This document shows, in pieces, positions 1 through 6,185 of a stretch of 12,582 nucleotides of DNA. Source of the DNA: CAZLKN01 sp964560135 (GTDB lineage Bacteria; Actinomycetota; JAICYB01); NCBI GenBank assembly GCA_964560135.1, contig CAZLKN010000076.1, positions 1 to 12,582 on the forward strand, given 5' to 3'. A program made the position numbers and the translations under genes. The stretch's first letter is position 1; each line of letters starts with the position of its first letter. Under the pieces are notes generated by a model, which did no database searches, was not told where the DNA came from, and was given only the letters and a program-made list of their open reading frames with translations.

Positions 1-702
1 CTCCCCCGGAACGAAGTTCCCATTCGCAAGCTCACCCGGCTCCTCACTCACCCCCGCCAACACCTGCGGATCCGAGCGGACAACCACCGTGGCCTTCACA
101 CCACGGCCCCCACCACCCGCAGCATCGGCGGCCAAAGCAACCAAGGCGTCGGCGTGGGCGGCAGCCAGATCCCTGAGCCGAGTCCCATCAGGAACCCGAG
201 CATCCAACTGCTGCTCCAAGACAGCCGCCTCCTCAGGATGCAACTGGAACCGTCCCCGCACGAACCGCTCATCCTCGGTCGGCGCCATCCTCACGTACCG
301 GCCCGCATCGGAACGCTCCAACCCCCGCGCTACCTTCGCCCTGGCCATACGCTCCAAGGAGCCGATCCGAAAGTCCTCGTTGCCCACCTCGCTGGCCAGA
401 CACTCCACCCACGCGCCGTCGGTCCCAGGCTCCGCCAGCACCCGCAAGGCCGCCACCTGATCACCGGAGACCTCCCCCCGGCCATAAGCAGACGCCAGAT
501 CCGGCAGGTCGCAGAGCTCGGATGCCTCCCGCACCCACGCCCTCGCCGTCCGCGCAGACACCTGGCTACGCGACGAGAGCATCGACGCCAACGACACCGG
601 CGGAAAGTCATCCAACAGCCGGGCGACCGCAGCGACCCGAGCCGCATGGGCCCGCCGCGCCTCGGTATCCGCCCGATCGAAATCCTCGAATGTGGAACGC
701 AT
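1..702 (-). CDS. DUF222 / 13E12-repeat family protein (probable HNH endonuclease), 3' end outside window
   Basis: The frame is open from the ATG at 702 to the window edge, 234 codons with no stop, so only the N-terminal part is present. Residues about 15-75 resemble the DUF222 start: an Ala/Arg-rich helix, the stretch SQVSARTARAWVREASEL, then LCDLPDLASAYGRGEVSGDQV, close to the family pattern of LPxLxxAxxxGxLSxxQV. A later segment around residues 150-180 (GRFQLHPEEAAVLEQQLDA) also fits the family. Members usually carry a C-terminal HNH nuclease motif; that part would lie beyond base 1, so nuclease activity is inferred only. The family is often multicopy in actinobacteria and its biological role is unclear. 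No Shine-Dalgarno precedes the ATG; a TAGAAT box suggests leaderless transcription. Codons end in T or G more often (GCT, GGT, GTT, TTG) than in neighbouring genes, which may mean transfer. Confidence 0.8.
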   Translation of the reverse strand, partial: MRSTFEDFDRADTEARRAHAARVAAVARLLDDFPPVSLASMLSSRSQVSARTARAWVREASELCDLPDLASAYGRGEVSGDQVAALRVLAEPGTDGAWVECLASEVGNEDFRIGSLERMARAKVARGLERSDAGRYVRMAPTEDERFVRGRFQLHPEEAAVLEQQLDARVPDGTRLRDLAAAHADALVALAADAAGGGGRGVKATVVVRSDPQVLAGVSEEPGELANGNFVPGE

Positions 703-708
703 GTTCGC

Positions 709-714
709 ATTCTA
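709..714 (-). promoter_or_regulatory. Candidate -10 box of a leaderless promoter for the DUF222 gene
   Basis: On the minus strand TAGAAT matches the actinobacterial -10 form TANNNT. Six bases (GCGAAC) separate it from the ATG at 702, which puts the expected transcription start on or next to the A of the start codon. No ribosome binding site is present, consistent with a leaderless mRNA. I see no convincing -35 box at 16-19 bp, so the call rests on the -10 box and its spacing. Confidence 0.45.
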
Positions 715-794
715 GAGGATGGTAGTGACATCCGGCGGTGGGGCCCGCGATAGGTTGTCGGTACCCATGTAGGCGGGACACGGGAGGCAGCGCG

Positions 795-1223
795 ATGACC
801 ATCCGTACGGTGGCGTCCGTCGGGGCCGTCGTCCTCGGGGCGCTGATGATCCTCGGGGCCGTCGGCACGGCGGTGATGGTACGGAGCGAGCTCGCCGACC
901 AGAACATCACGATCCCCGACGACGGATGCCTGGCCGGACGGCAGGTCAAAGGACCGTTCACCGCCTACTGCCAGGCGCAGATCATCGAGGAGCACGCACG
1001 CGAAGCAACCGGCGGGCTCTCGTTCGCGGAGTTGGACCGTGAGGATCCCCGCCGGCAGGTCGCCATGAACGCATCCTTCCTCCGGGCGTCGCTGTTCACC
1101 TCCGTCCTCGCCTTCGGCGTCGCGGCGATGGCCGCGGCCGTCGGGCTGCTGTTCATCCTGATCGGGCTCGGCATCCGCGATGTCCGGCGGCATGTGGCCG
1201 AGGAGCCCCGCCCGGGCACCTGA
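795..1223 (+). CDS. Small two-TM membrane protein (actinobacterial family often mislabelled 'LigA')
   Basis: A 142-residue protein. The ATG at 795 is preceded by GGGAGG (782-787) at good spacing; an in-frame upstream start at 738 has no such site. Hydrophobic segments lie at about residues 7-27 and 100-127, enclosing a polar, probably extracytoplasmic loop of about 70 residues with two cysteines (C45, C59) that could pair. The loop has SELADQNITI, VKGPFTAYCQAQIIEEHA and FAELDREDPRR, and the second segment begins with NASFLRASLFTSVLAFGVAA. From memory these patterns recur in a widespread actinobacterial family that databases sometimes call 'aromatic ring-opening dioxygenase LigA'. Nothing here resembles a dioxygenase: there is no metal-binding set and the protein is mostly membrane and loop. 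Function unknown. It precedes the LVIVD gene by 75 bp on the same strand and could be co-transcribed with it. Confidence 0.85.
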   Translation: MTIRTVASVGAVVLGALMILGAVGTAVMVRSELADQNITIPDDGCLAGRQVKGPFTAYCQAQIIEEHAREATGGLSFAELDREDPRRQVAMNASFLRASLFTSVLAFGVAAMAAAVGLLFILIGLGIRDVRRHVAEEPRPGT

Positions 1224-1233
1224 AGGCCGGTCA

Positions 1234-1253
1234 CGGGAGGGATTCGCTTCCCG
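1234..1253 (+). terminator. Weak hairpin between the membrane protein and the first LVIVD gene
   Basis: Arms CGGGAGG (1234-1240) and CTTCCCG (1247-1253) form a 7-bp stem with one G-U pair and a 6-base loop. No T-run follows, so it may be a weak terminator or attenuating hairpin, or chance in GC-rich DNA. Confidence 0.25.
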
Positions 1254-1298
1254 GTGGGAGAATCTCTTCAGTCCCGGCCCCCGATCGAGGAGAGCACG

Positions 1299-2726
1299 AT
1301 GACGAACCGTCCCTGGCACCGGGCCGCCGCCGTGGTGGCGCTGCTCATGGTCAGCGTGGCCGCGCCCGGCTCGGCGGCCCCCGGCTCGGCCGACGCCGGC
1401 GACCCGCCGGCCACGCCCCAGGCGGAGTGCGGCCCGGGGTCCAACCCGGAGACCGGCCGCCAGGGACGCGTCACCGCCGACGAGGTGGCCGGCGGCCGGG
1501 CCGCCGAGGGCTACACCTGCAACACCGAGCTCGTGGGCGGCTTCGCCAACGGCACCATGCCCGGGGGGTCGGGTGGCTACAAGACGTTCCGCTACGTCGA
1601 CGCCGCCGGCCGCGAGTGCGCCTACTACGACACGACCCTGCTCTTCCCCCTGAACGCCTTCGCTTCCCGGACCCAGCTCACCGGGGTGTACGTGCTCGAC
1701 ATGTCCGATCCCGCCAAGCCCGTCCACACCACGACGCTCGTGACCCCGGCCATGCAATCGCCGCACGAGACGCTCAGCCTCAACCCCCGCCGGGGGCTCC
1801 TGGCCGCTTCGCTGGCGAACCCGATCTTCTACCCCGGCGTCATCGACATCTACGATGTGAGCGAGGACTGCCGCCACCCCGTCCTCCGCTCGAGCCTGCC
1901 GGTGGCGCTCCTCGGCCACGAGGGGAACTTCGCCCCCGACGGCGAGACCTTCTACGTGACGTCCACCGGGGGCCGGGTGGTCACCGCGATCGACGTCTCG
2001 AACCCGTCCGCGCCCCGGGCGATCTGGACGGGCGAGTACAACTTCCACGGCCTGTCCGTGAGCGAGGACGGCACCCGGCTGTACGGCGCCGACCTCGGGA
2101 ACCCGGGGCTGACGATCCTGGACGTGAGCCAGGTGCAGGCACGGGTGCCGGACCCCGAGGTGACCGTCGTGAGCCACCTCACCTGGGACGCGGTGAGCAT
2201 CCCGCAGCACACGATCCCGGTCACGATCGGCGGGGCCCCCTACCTGATCGAGATCGACGAGTACTCCCGGGGGACGAGCACAGCCGCCGACGCGCCCGTG
2301 GGGGCGGCGCGGATCATCGACATCGCCGACGACACCGACCCGAAGGTGGTGTCGGACCTGCGCCTCGAGGTGAACCAGCGCGCCAACCGGGCCGAGCAGA
2401 TGAACGACCCGGGCGCGAGCTTCGAGCTCCAGGGCTACGCGGGCCACTACTGCGCGGTGCCGCAGCTCGAGGAACCCGGCATCGTGGCCTGCAGCTTCAT
2501 CCTGTCCGGGATGCGCGTGTTCGACATCCGCGACCCGGCAGCCCCCAAGGAGATCGCCTACTTCAACGGTCCGATCCCGCCCACGGACGCCACCGGCCGC
2601 CCGGGCAGCGCCTTCGCGATGTCTGCCCCCACGTTCGCCCCCGAGCGAGGGCAGATCTGGTACGCGGACGGCAACACCGGCTTCTGGGCCTTCAGGGTCA
2701 CCAACGGCGTCTGGCCCTTCGAGTAG
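1299..2726 (+). CDS. Secreted LVIVD-repeat beta-propeller protein (475 aa)
   Basis: The ATG at 1299 has GAGGAGAG just upstream (1287-1294). The N-terminus has Arg residues, a hydrophobic core (residues 9-20) and cleavage-like APGSA sequences ending at about residue 26 or 31, a Sec signal peptide. The mature part holds repeated LVIVD-type strands: GVYVLDMSDPAKP (129-141), VIDIYDVSED (181-190), VVTAIDVSNPSAPR (227-240), LTILDVSQ (271-278), ARIIDIADDTDPK (337-349) and MRVFDIRDPAAPKE (405-418). Such repeats form blades of a beta-propeller. The first mature third (C44, ETGRQGRV, GYTCNTELVG, CAYYDTTLLFP) matches the family's conserved entry region as I remember it. Blades open with a His before a hydrophobic strand and often DG (PHE, GHE, FHG). 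Six cysteines remain after cleavage. Substrate and role are unknown; a secreted binding or metal-dependent function is inference. It shares the strand with the small acidic protein and the second LVIVD gene. Confidence 0.85.
   Translation: MTNRPWHRAAAVVALLMVSVAAPGSAAPGSADAGDPPATPQAECGPGSNPETGRQGRVTADEVAGGRAAEGYTCNTELVGGFANGTMPGGSGGYKTFRYVDAAGRECAYYDTTLLFPLNAFASRTQLTGVYVLDMSDPAKPVHTTTLVTPAMQSPHETLSLNPRRGLLAASLANPIFYPGVIDIYDVSEDCRHPVLRSSLPVALLGHEGNFAPDGETFYVTSTGGRVVTAIDVSNPSAPRAIWTGEYNFHGLSVSEDGTRLYGADLGNPGLTILDVSQVQARVPDPEVTVVSHLTWDAVSIPQHTIPVTIGGAPYLIEIDEYSRGTSTAADAPVGAARIIDIADDTDPKVVSDLRLEVNQRANRAEQMNDPGASFELQGYAGHYCAVPQLEEPGIVACSFILSGMRVFDIRDPAAPKEIAYFNGPIPPTDATGRPGSAFAMSAPTFAPERGQIWYADGNTGFWAFRVTNGVWPFE
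1362..1391 (+). repeat. Tandem 15-bp repeat at the signal-peptide cleavage region
   Basis: Two adjacent 15-bp units differ at two positions and each encodes APGSA (residues 22-26 and 27-31 of the first LVIVD protein). The repeat offers two AxxxA-like cleavage contexts in a row and looks like a small slippage duplication. Confidence 0.6.
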
Positions 2727-2790
2727 CCGGTCGGGCCCCGACCAACGCAGGAATCTCCGCACACGGCGTCGAATCAATCCCTCAAGACAA

Positions 2791-2817
2791 ACATGAGAGC
2801 TGATTCAGTTCTCATGT
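2791..2817. promoter_or_regulatory. 27-bp near-perfect palindrome, candidate operator
   Basis: Outer arms ACATGAGA (2791-2798) and TCTCATGT (2810-2817) are perfect inverted complements. Inside them CTGA and TCAG continue the symmetry around a T centre, with a single non-complementary pair (2799/2809). The site sits 22 bp before the ATG of the small secreted protein, in the only AT-richer stretch of this intergenic region (about 2770-2815). Length and symmetry resemble operators of dimeric repressors such as TetR- or MarR-type proteins, none of which is encoded in the window. In RNA it would form a 12-bp hairpin just ahead of the ribosome binding site. I see no clear -35/-10 pair around it. 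Confidence 0.6.
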
Positions 2818-2838
2818 GCGAGAAGGAGGGGGTGTGCC

Positions 2839-3186
2839 ATGCGGCGATTCGTCGGAGTGGTGGGAGCGGTGACGCTGGCGGCGGCGGTGTCCATGGGGGG
2901 AGGGCCCGCGTCGGCCGACCACGGGGACTGCGCCCCCGGGCCCAGCCGCGGCGACGGCGACGTGCAGGTCCAGCAGCCCGACTCGGAGCGGTACCTCTAC
3001 GCGGACGCTGATCCGACCGACGGCCACGTCCACGTCGGCAGCGACAACCAGGAGGACCCGACGTCCTACCTCGAGGTCGAGGTGGACGCGAACGAGGGCA
3101 CCGTCGCCGTCCACGGTGACAACCACGGAGCCGGGACCGAGGGCGACACGGGCGTGCGCGACGGCGAGCCCGTGGCCTGCGGCTGA
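2839..3186 (+). CDS. Small acidic secreted protein (115 aa), unknown family
   Basis: The ATG at 2839 follows a strong GAAGGAGGGGG site (2821-2831). Residues 1-26 are a clear signal peptide: RR, a hydrophobic core, and cleavage after PASA before D27. The mature chain of about 89 residues is rich in Asp, Glu and Gly with scattered His (HVHVG at 63-67, VHGDNHG at 91-97). Its only two cysteines lie near the two ends, C31 and C114, so a disulfide could close the chain. Alternating hydrophobic stretches (DVQVQQ, HVHVG, YLEVEVD, TVAVHG) suggest short beta strands. I do not recognise a family and give no function. Its place between two secreted LVIVD propellers, 112 bp after one and 116 bp before the other, suggests a shared extracellular process, as does the flanking palindrome and hairpin. 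The acidic, His-bearing composition could favour cation binding, which is inference. Confidence 0.75.
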   Translation: MRRFVGVVGAVTLAAAVSMGGGPASADHGDCAPGPSRGDGDVQVQQPDSERYLYADADPTDGHVHVGSDNQEDPTSYLEVEVDANEGTVAVHGDNHGAGTEGDTGVRDGEPVACG

Positions 3187-3199
3187 CGGATCCACGGCG

Positions 3200-3228
3200 C
3201 GGGGGCCGGCCCGGCCGGCCGGCCCCCG
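3200..3228 (+). terminator. Strong GC hairpin downstream of the small secreted protein
   Basis: A perfect 12-bp inverted repeat, C plus GGGGGCCGGCC and its complement, encloses a 5-base loop, beginning 13 bases after the TGA stop. There is no T-run. High-GC actinobacteria often have such T-less terminators, so this may end or attenuate transcription before the second LVIVD gene, or protect the upstream mRNA's 3' end. Confidence 0.55.
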
Positions 3229-3302
3229 AGAGCAGGACTCCGGCCGACGGACGGCGAACCACGACACAAAACCCGTCACCGAGAACGAGAAGGGGTAGCG
3301 GC

Positions 3303-4763
3303 ATGAGACCTCGATTCGCGTCGGTCGTGCTGGCACTGGCGTTGACCGCTGGCCTGCTCGGCGTCCATCCCGCCGCCGCGGACGATCCGTCCACCGACGG
3401 CGCCGGGAGCCCGAACCTCAGCCACGTGGACAACATCCCCTACGCCGGGTCGTCGGAGTTCGACGGACTGATGAAGGGCAGCGATCTCGAGTTCCACACC
3501 ATCGGGGGCCGGGACTACGCCTTCGCGGGCGCCTACATCACCGGCCTGCACATCGTGGACATCACCGATCCCGACGACGCGCAGCTCGTCGCCGTGTACG
3601 ACTGCGGGATCGCCCAGGGCGACATCCAGATCTTCGAGCAGGGGGCCAGCGTGTACGTGGCCTACACCGCCGACATCTACTCGGCGACCAAGCGCGACAC
3701 GGCGTGCTTCCAGGACGCCCAATTCAGGATCGGCCGGATCCCCTCGCCCCCCTACGGCACCTTCCTCATCGACGTGACCGACCCCGCCGGCCCGGTGGCC
3801 GTGAACTTCGTCCAGATCACCAAGGGCTCCCACAACGTGACCGTGCACCCGGACGGCGCGTACCTGTACAACTCGAACTCCGAGATCGTCCCGAGCCGCA
3901 GCGACCCTCCGGCGATCGAGGTCTTCGACATCTCGGACGTGACCGATCCGAGCTTCGTCACCAAGCTCTCCCTCACCACCGGGCTCGAGTCGCACGACAT
4001 CACCTTCAGCGAGGACGGCACCCGCGCCTACTCGGCCGCCCTCACCCACACCCTCGTCCTCGACACCACCGACCCCGCGGCCCCCGAGATCATCGGGCGC
4101 ATCGCGGATCCGACGATCAACATCCACCACCAGGCCGACCCGGTGACCGTCACCGACCCGATCCTCGGCGAGCGGACCTTCCTGGTGGTCACCGACGAAG
4201 TCGGAGGCGCGTCGGGTAACGTCGCCTGCCCCGGTGGAGGACTGCACGTCTTCGACATCACCGGCCCCCTCGAGCTGGCCCCTGTGAAGGTCGGCTTCTT
4301 CGTGATCCCGGAGGTGCGCCTCGCCGAGGGCTCGCACGGGGCCTTCGAGCGCTGCACCGCGCACGTCCTGCGGATGTACCCCGACGAGGGCGTGATGACG
4401 ATCGGCTGGTACAACGCCGGCGTCCGCGTGCTCGACATCTCGGGCCTGGCGGGCGTGTCCGCCGGACTGACCCCCGAGGCCGGGAGCACCGGCGCGGGGA
4501 TCCGGGAGATCGGCTGGTACACCTTCCCCGACTCCGATACCTGGACGGCGAAGGTCCGGCGCTTCGACGAGGACGGCTCGTTTCACCTGTTCGCCAACGA
4601 CGCCCGCCGCGGCTTCGACGTCTACCGGTTCGACGCGTCGGCCCCCGAGTCGTCCGACGGCGGACTGTGGCTGTCCCCGCAGGCGGCGGCGACGCGTCTG
4701 CTTCCGGCCTCGGCTCTGAAGACCGCAACCTCCGCGCCGTACTGCGTGATCGCGCTGCGGTAG
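3303..4763 (+). CDS. Secreted LVIVD-repeat beta-propeller protein (486 aa)
   Basis: The ATG at 3303 is preceded by GAGAAGGGG (about 3288-3296). A signal peptide spans residues 1-26 (two Arg, a hydrophobic core LALALTAGLLG, cleavage after HPAAA). LVIVD-type strands follow: GLHIVDITDPDD (81-92), GTFLIDVTDPAGP (152-164), AIEVFDISDVTDP (204-216), HTLVLDTTDPAAPE (249-262), GLHVFDITGPLE (313-324), VRVLDISG (374-381) and FDVYRFD (438-444). Strand openings with His recur (SHNVTVHPDG at 176-185, SHDITFSEDG at 230-239, HH at 275-276, SHGAFERC at 344-351). Five cysteines are present, including C101, C135 and C351. The 42 residues after the last blade are low in recognisable structure. It is related in repeat type to the product at 1299-2726 but the two differ in their N-terminal region and blade spacing, so they are not a recent tandem duplicate. 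Substrate unknown. Its stop lies one base from the opposing CPBP gene's stop. Confidence 0.85.
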   Translation: MRPRFASVVLALALTAGLLGVHPAAADDPSTDGAGSPNLSHVDNIPYAGSSEFDGLMKGSDLEFHTIGGRDYAFAGAYITGLHIVDITDPDDAQLVAVYDCGIAQGDIQIFEQGASVYVAYTADIYSATKRDTACFQDAQFRIGRIPSPPYGTFLIDVTDPAGPVAVNFVQITKGSHNVTVHPDGAYLYNSNSEIVPSRSDPPAIEVFDISDVTDPSFVTKLSLTTGLESHDITFSEDGTRAYSAALTHTLVLDTTDPAAPEIIGRIADPTINIHHQADPVTVTDPILGERTFLVVTDEVGGASGNVACPGGGLHVFDITGPLELAPVKVGFFVIPEVRLAEGSHGAFERCTAHVLRMYPDEGVMTIGWYNAGVRVLDISGLAGVSAGLTPEAGSTGAGIREIGWYTFPDSDTWTAKVRRFDEDGSFHLFANDARRGFDVYRFDASAPESSDGGLWLSPQAAATRLLPASALKTATSAPYCVIALR

Positions 4764-4775
4764 GTCAGGTACCGC
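4757..4775. terminator. Inverted repeat covering both convergent stop codons
   Basis: GCGGTA (4757-4762) and TACCGC (4770-4775) are perfect complements around a 7-base loop. The repeat includes the TAG of the LVIVD gene (4761-4763) and the TGA of the CPBP gene (4767-4765). It is a candidate compact bidirectional terminator; the stem is short and no T-run is present. Confidence 0.35.
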
Positions 4776-5421
4776 GCTGGGCGACGAAGGCCGCGCCGGT
4801 GGCCAGGGAGTTGGCCGCGGCGTGGACGACCACGGGAGCCAGCAGCCCACCGGTGCGCAGCCGCAGCCAGCACAGGATGACGCCGCCGACGGCGGTGCCC
4901 GCCACGGCGGCCGCGACCCACAAACCGAGGACCGCCGGCGCGGCGTCGACCCGGTTGGCCCACAGCAGCTCGAGCGACGGCCCGATGTGCCAGAGGCCGA
5001 AGACCGCGCTGGACACGACCACCGCACCGGTCGTCGTCCAGCGCTCGGCCCCCATCCCGAGGAGGACGCCCCGGAAGGCCACCTCCTCGAACAACGCCGT
5101 GCCGAGGGGGACCCGGACGATCATCGTGTAGGCGAGTCCGGCCACCGTCATGCCGGCGATGCGCTGGTCGGCCAGCAAGGGCCGCGCCACCGGCAGCGCA
5201 AGCGCCACGAGCAGCCCCGCGAGGATGACGCCGGCGATACCCAGACCCCAGCGCAGCCCCGTCGGCACCTGGCCGGGATCGAAGCCGAGCGATGTCCAGG
5301 AGAGCCCCGCCCTGCGCGCAACCAGGATCAACAGCGCCCCCACGGCCAGATTGAGGGGGACGTAGGCCGCCCGCGGTACGCCGATGAGGTTGACCACGTT
5401 GTTGTAGGCGGCCAGGAACAC
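4765..5421 (-). CDS. CPBP family intramembrane protease (Rce1/abortive-infection-like)
   Basis: About 218 residues with several hydrophobic segments. The CPBP motifs are complete: EEVAFRG (E112, E113, R117), FGLWHIG with H145, and HAAAN with H200 and N204. In this family these residues bind the catalytic metal inside the membrane. Bacterial members process peptides or membrane proteins, or act in immunity and stress; the substrate here is unknown. The GTG at 5421 is the first conventional start, but it lacks a ribosome binding site. The open frame continues upstream through hydrophobic TQLAFLIV, and a GAGGAGAG stands about 25 bases before the GTG, next to an in-frame ACG. The true N-terminus may therefore be slightly longer with a non-standard start. 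The gene follows the response regulator by 67 bp on the same strand, probably in one transcript with the sigma factor. Confidence 0.85.
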   Translation of the reverse strand: MFLAAYNNVVNLIGVPRAAYVPLNLAVGALLILVARRAGLSWTSLGFDPGQVPTGLRWGLGIAGVILAGLLVALALPVARPLLADQRIAGMTVAGLAYTMIVRVPLGTALFEEVAFRGVLLGMGAERWTTTGAVVVSSAVFGLWHIGPSLELLWANRVDAAPAVLGLWVAAAVAGTAVGGVILCWLRLRTGGLLAPVVVHAAANSLATGAAFVAQRGT

Positions 5422-5488
5422 GATCAGGAACGCGAGCTGCGTAGGTCTCTCCTCACGTTGGGTACGCGTCGCCCGTCGATGGAGACGG

Positions 5489-6139
5489 TCAGCCGGACCT
5501 GATCCTGATCATGCCCCGGCGCACCGCCGTCGACACGGCCTCGAGCTTCGAATGGACGTCCAGCTTGGCGAGGACGTTCTGGATATGGTTCCGGACGGTG
5601 TTGATGCTGATCCCCAGACGTTCGGCCATGACCTGGTTGCTGAGGCCCTCCGCCATGAGCTCCAGGATCTCCTTCTCCCTGGGGGTGAGTTCCACCGCCT
5701 GCTCACCCGACCGTCTGAGGTGCGGGAGGAGGCGGGACAGGAGGGCGGGTTCGATCACCGACTCGCCGACGCTGGCGGCGCGAACCGCCGAGATCGCCGT
5801 CGCGGCAGCCTGCTGCTTGGTCACGAACCCCGAGCACCCGGCCTCCAGGGCCCGGGCGAGGACCATGTGGTCGGCGTACCCGGTGACCATCACGACCTTG
5901 CTCTCGGGGTGGCGTTCCTTCAGGCGTGCTGCGACATCGGTGCCGTCGGCGTCCGGGAGCTGGAAATCCATCAGCACCACGTCCGGTCCGTACTCTTCCG
6001 CCGCCGTGAGGGCGTCGGCGCCCGTCCCGACGGCCGCTACGACCTCGATGTCCTCCTCGTCGGAGAGCAGACGCCGGAGGCTGTCCGCGACGAGTTCGTG
6101 ATCGTCGACGATCAGGACCCGGATGGGCCCCCTATCCAT
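5489..6139 (-). CDS. NarL/FixJ-family response regulator (receiver + LuxR HTH)
   Basis: 216 residues, the normal size. The receiver domain (about 5-120) has the acidic pair D12-D13, the phospho-acceptor D58 in VVLMDFQLPDADG, T86 and K108 in FVTKQQ, so it looks phosphorylatable. A linker leads to a LuxR-type HTH (about 149-212): LTPREKEILELMAEGLSN, then the recognition helix SINTVRNHIQNVLAKLDVHSK. It should bind DNA as a phosphorylation-dependent dimer. The ATG at 6139 has GGAG about 8 bases upstream. No histidine kinase lies within the window, so it is orphan here; the kinase may be elsewhere. It sits between an HSD10-type dehydrogenase and the CPBP protease on the same strand, 46 bp after the former. 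Targets cannot be told from the sequence. Confidence 0.93.
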   Translation of the reverse strand: MDRGPIRVLIVDDHELVADSLRRLLSDEEDIEVVAAVGTGADALTAAEEYGPDVVLMDFQLPDADGTDVAARLKERHPESKVVMVTGYADHMVLARALEAGCSGFVTKQQAAATAISAVRAASVGESVIEPALLSRLLPHLRRSGEQAVELTPREKEILELMAEGLSNQVMAERLGISINTVRNHIQNVLAKLDVHSKLEAVSTAVRRGMIRIRSG

Positions 6140-6185
6140 CGTTCTGCTCCACGATCATCCTCCGGAGGCTCGGGCTGGAACACAT

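Noticed and set aside
725..756. Possible plus-strand promoter GTGACA ... TAGGTT before the membrane-protein gene
   Set aside because: The spacing is 20 bp and neither box matches well; not strong enough to list as a feature.
330..2777. Very long minus-strand open frame (about 815 codons)
   Set aside because: It lies antisense to the membrane-protein and LVIVD genes, is Arg/Gly/His-repetitive with no domain, and has no ribosome binding site; it is a GC-rich shadow frame.
3276..5027. Long minus-strand open frame (about 583 codons)
   Set aside because: It runs antisense to the second LVIVD gene and out of frame with the CPBP gene, with low-complexity Val/Gly/Asp composition; a shadow of real genes.
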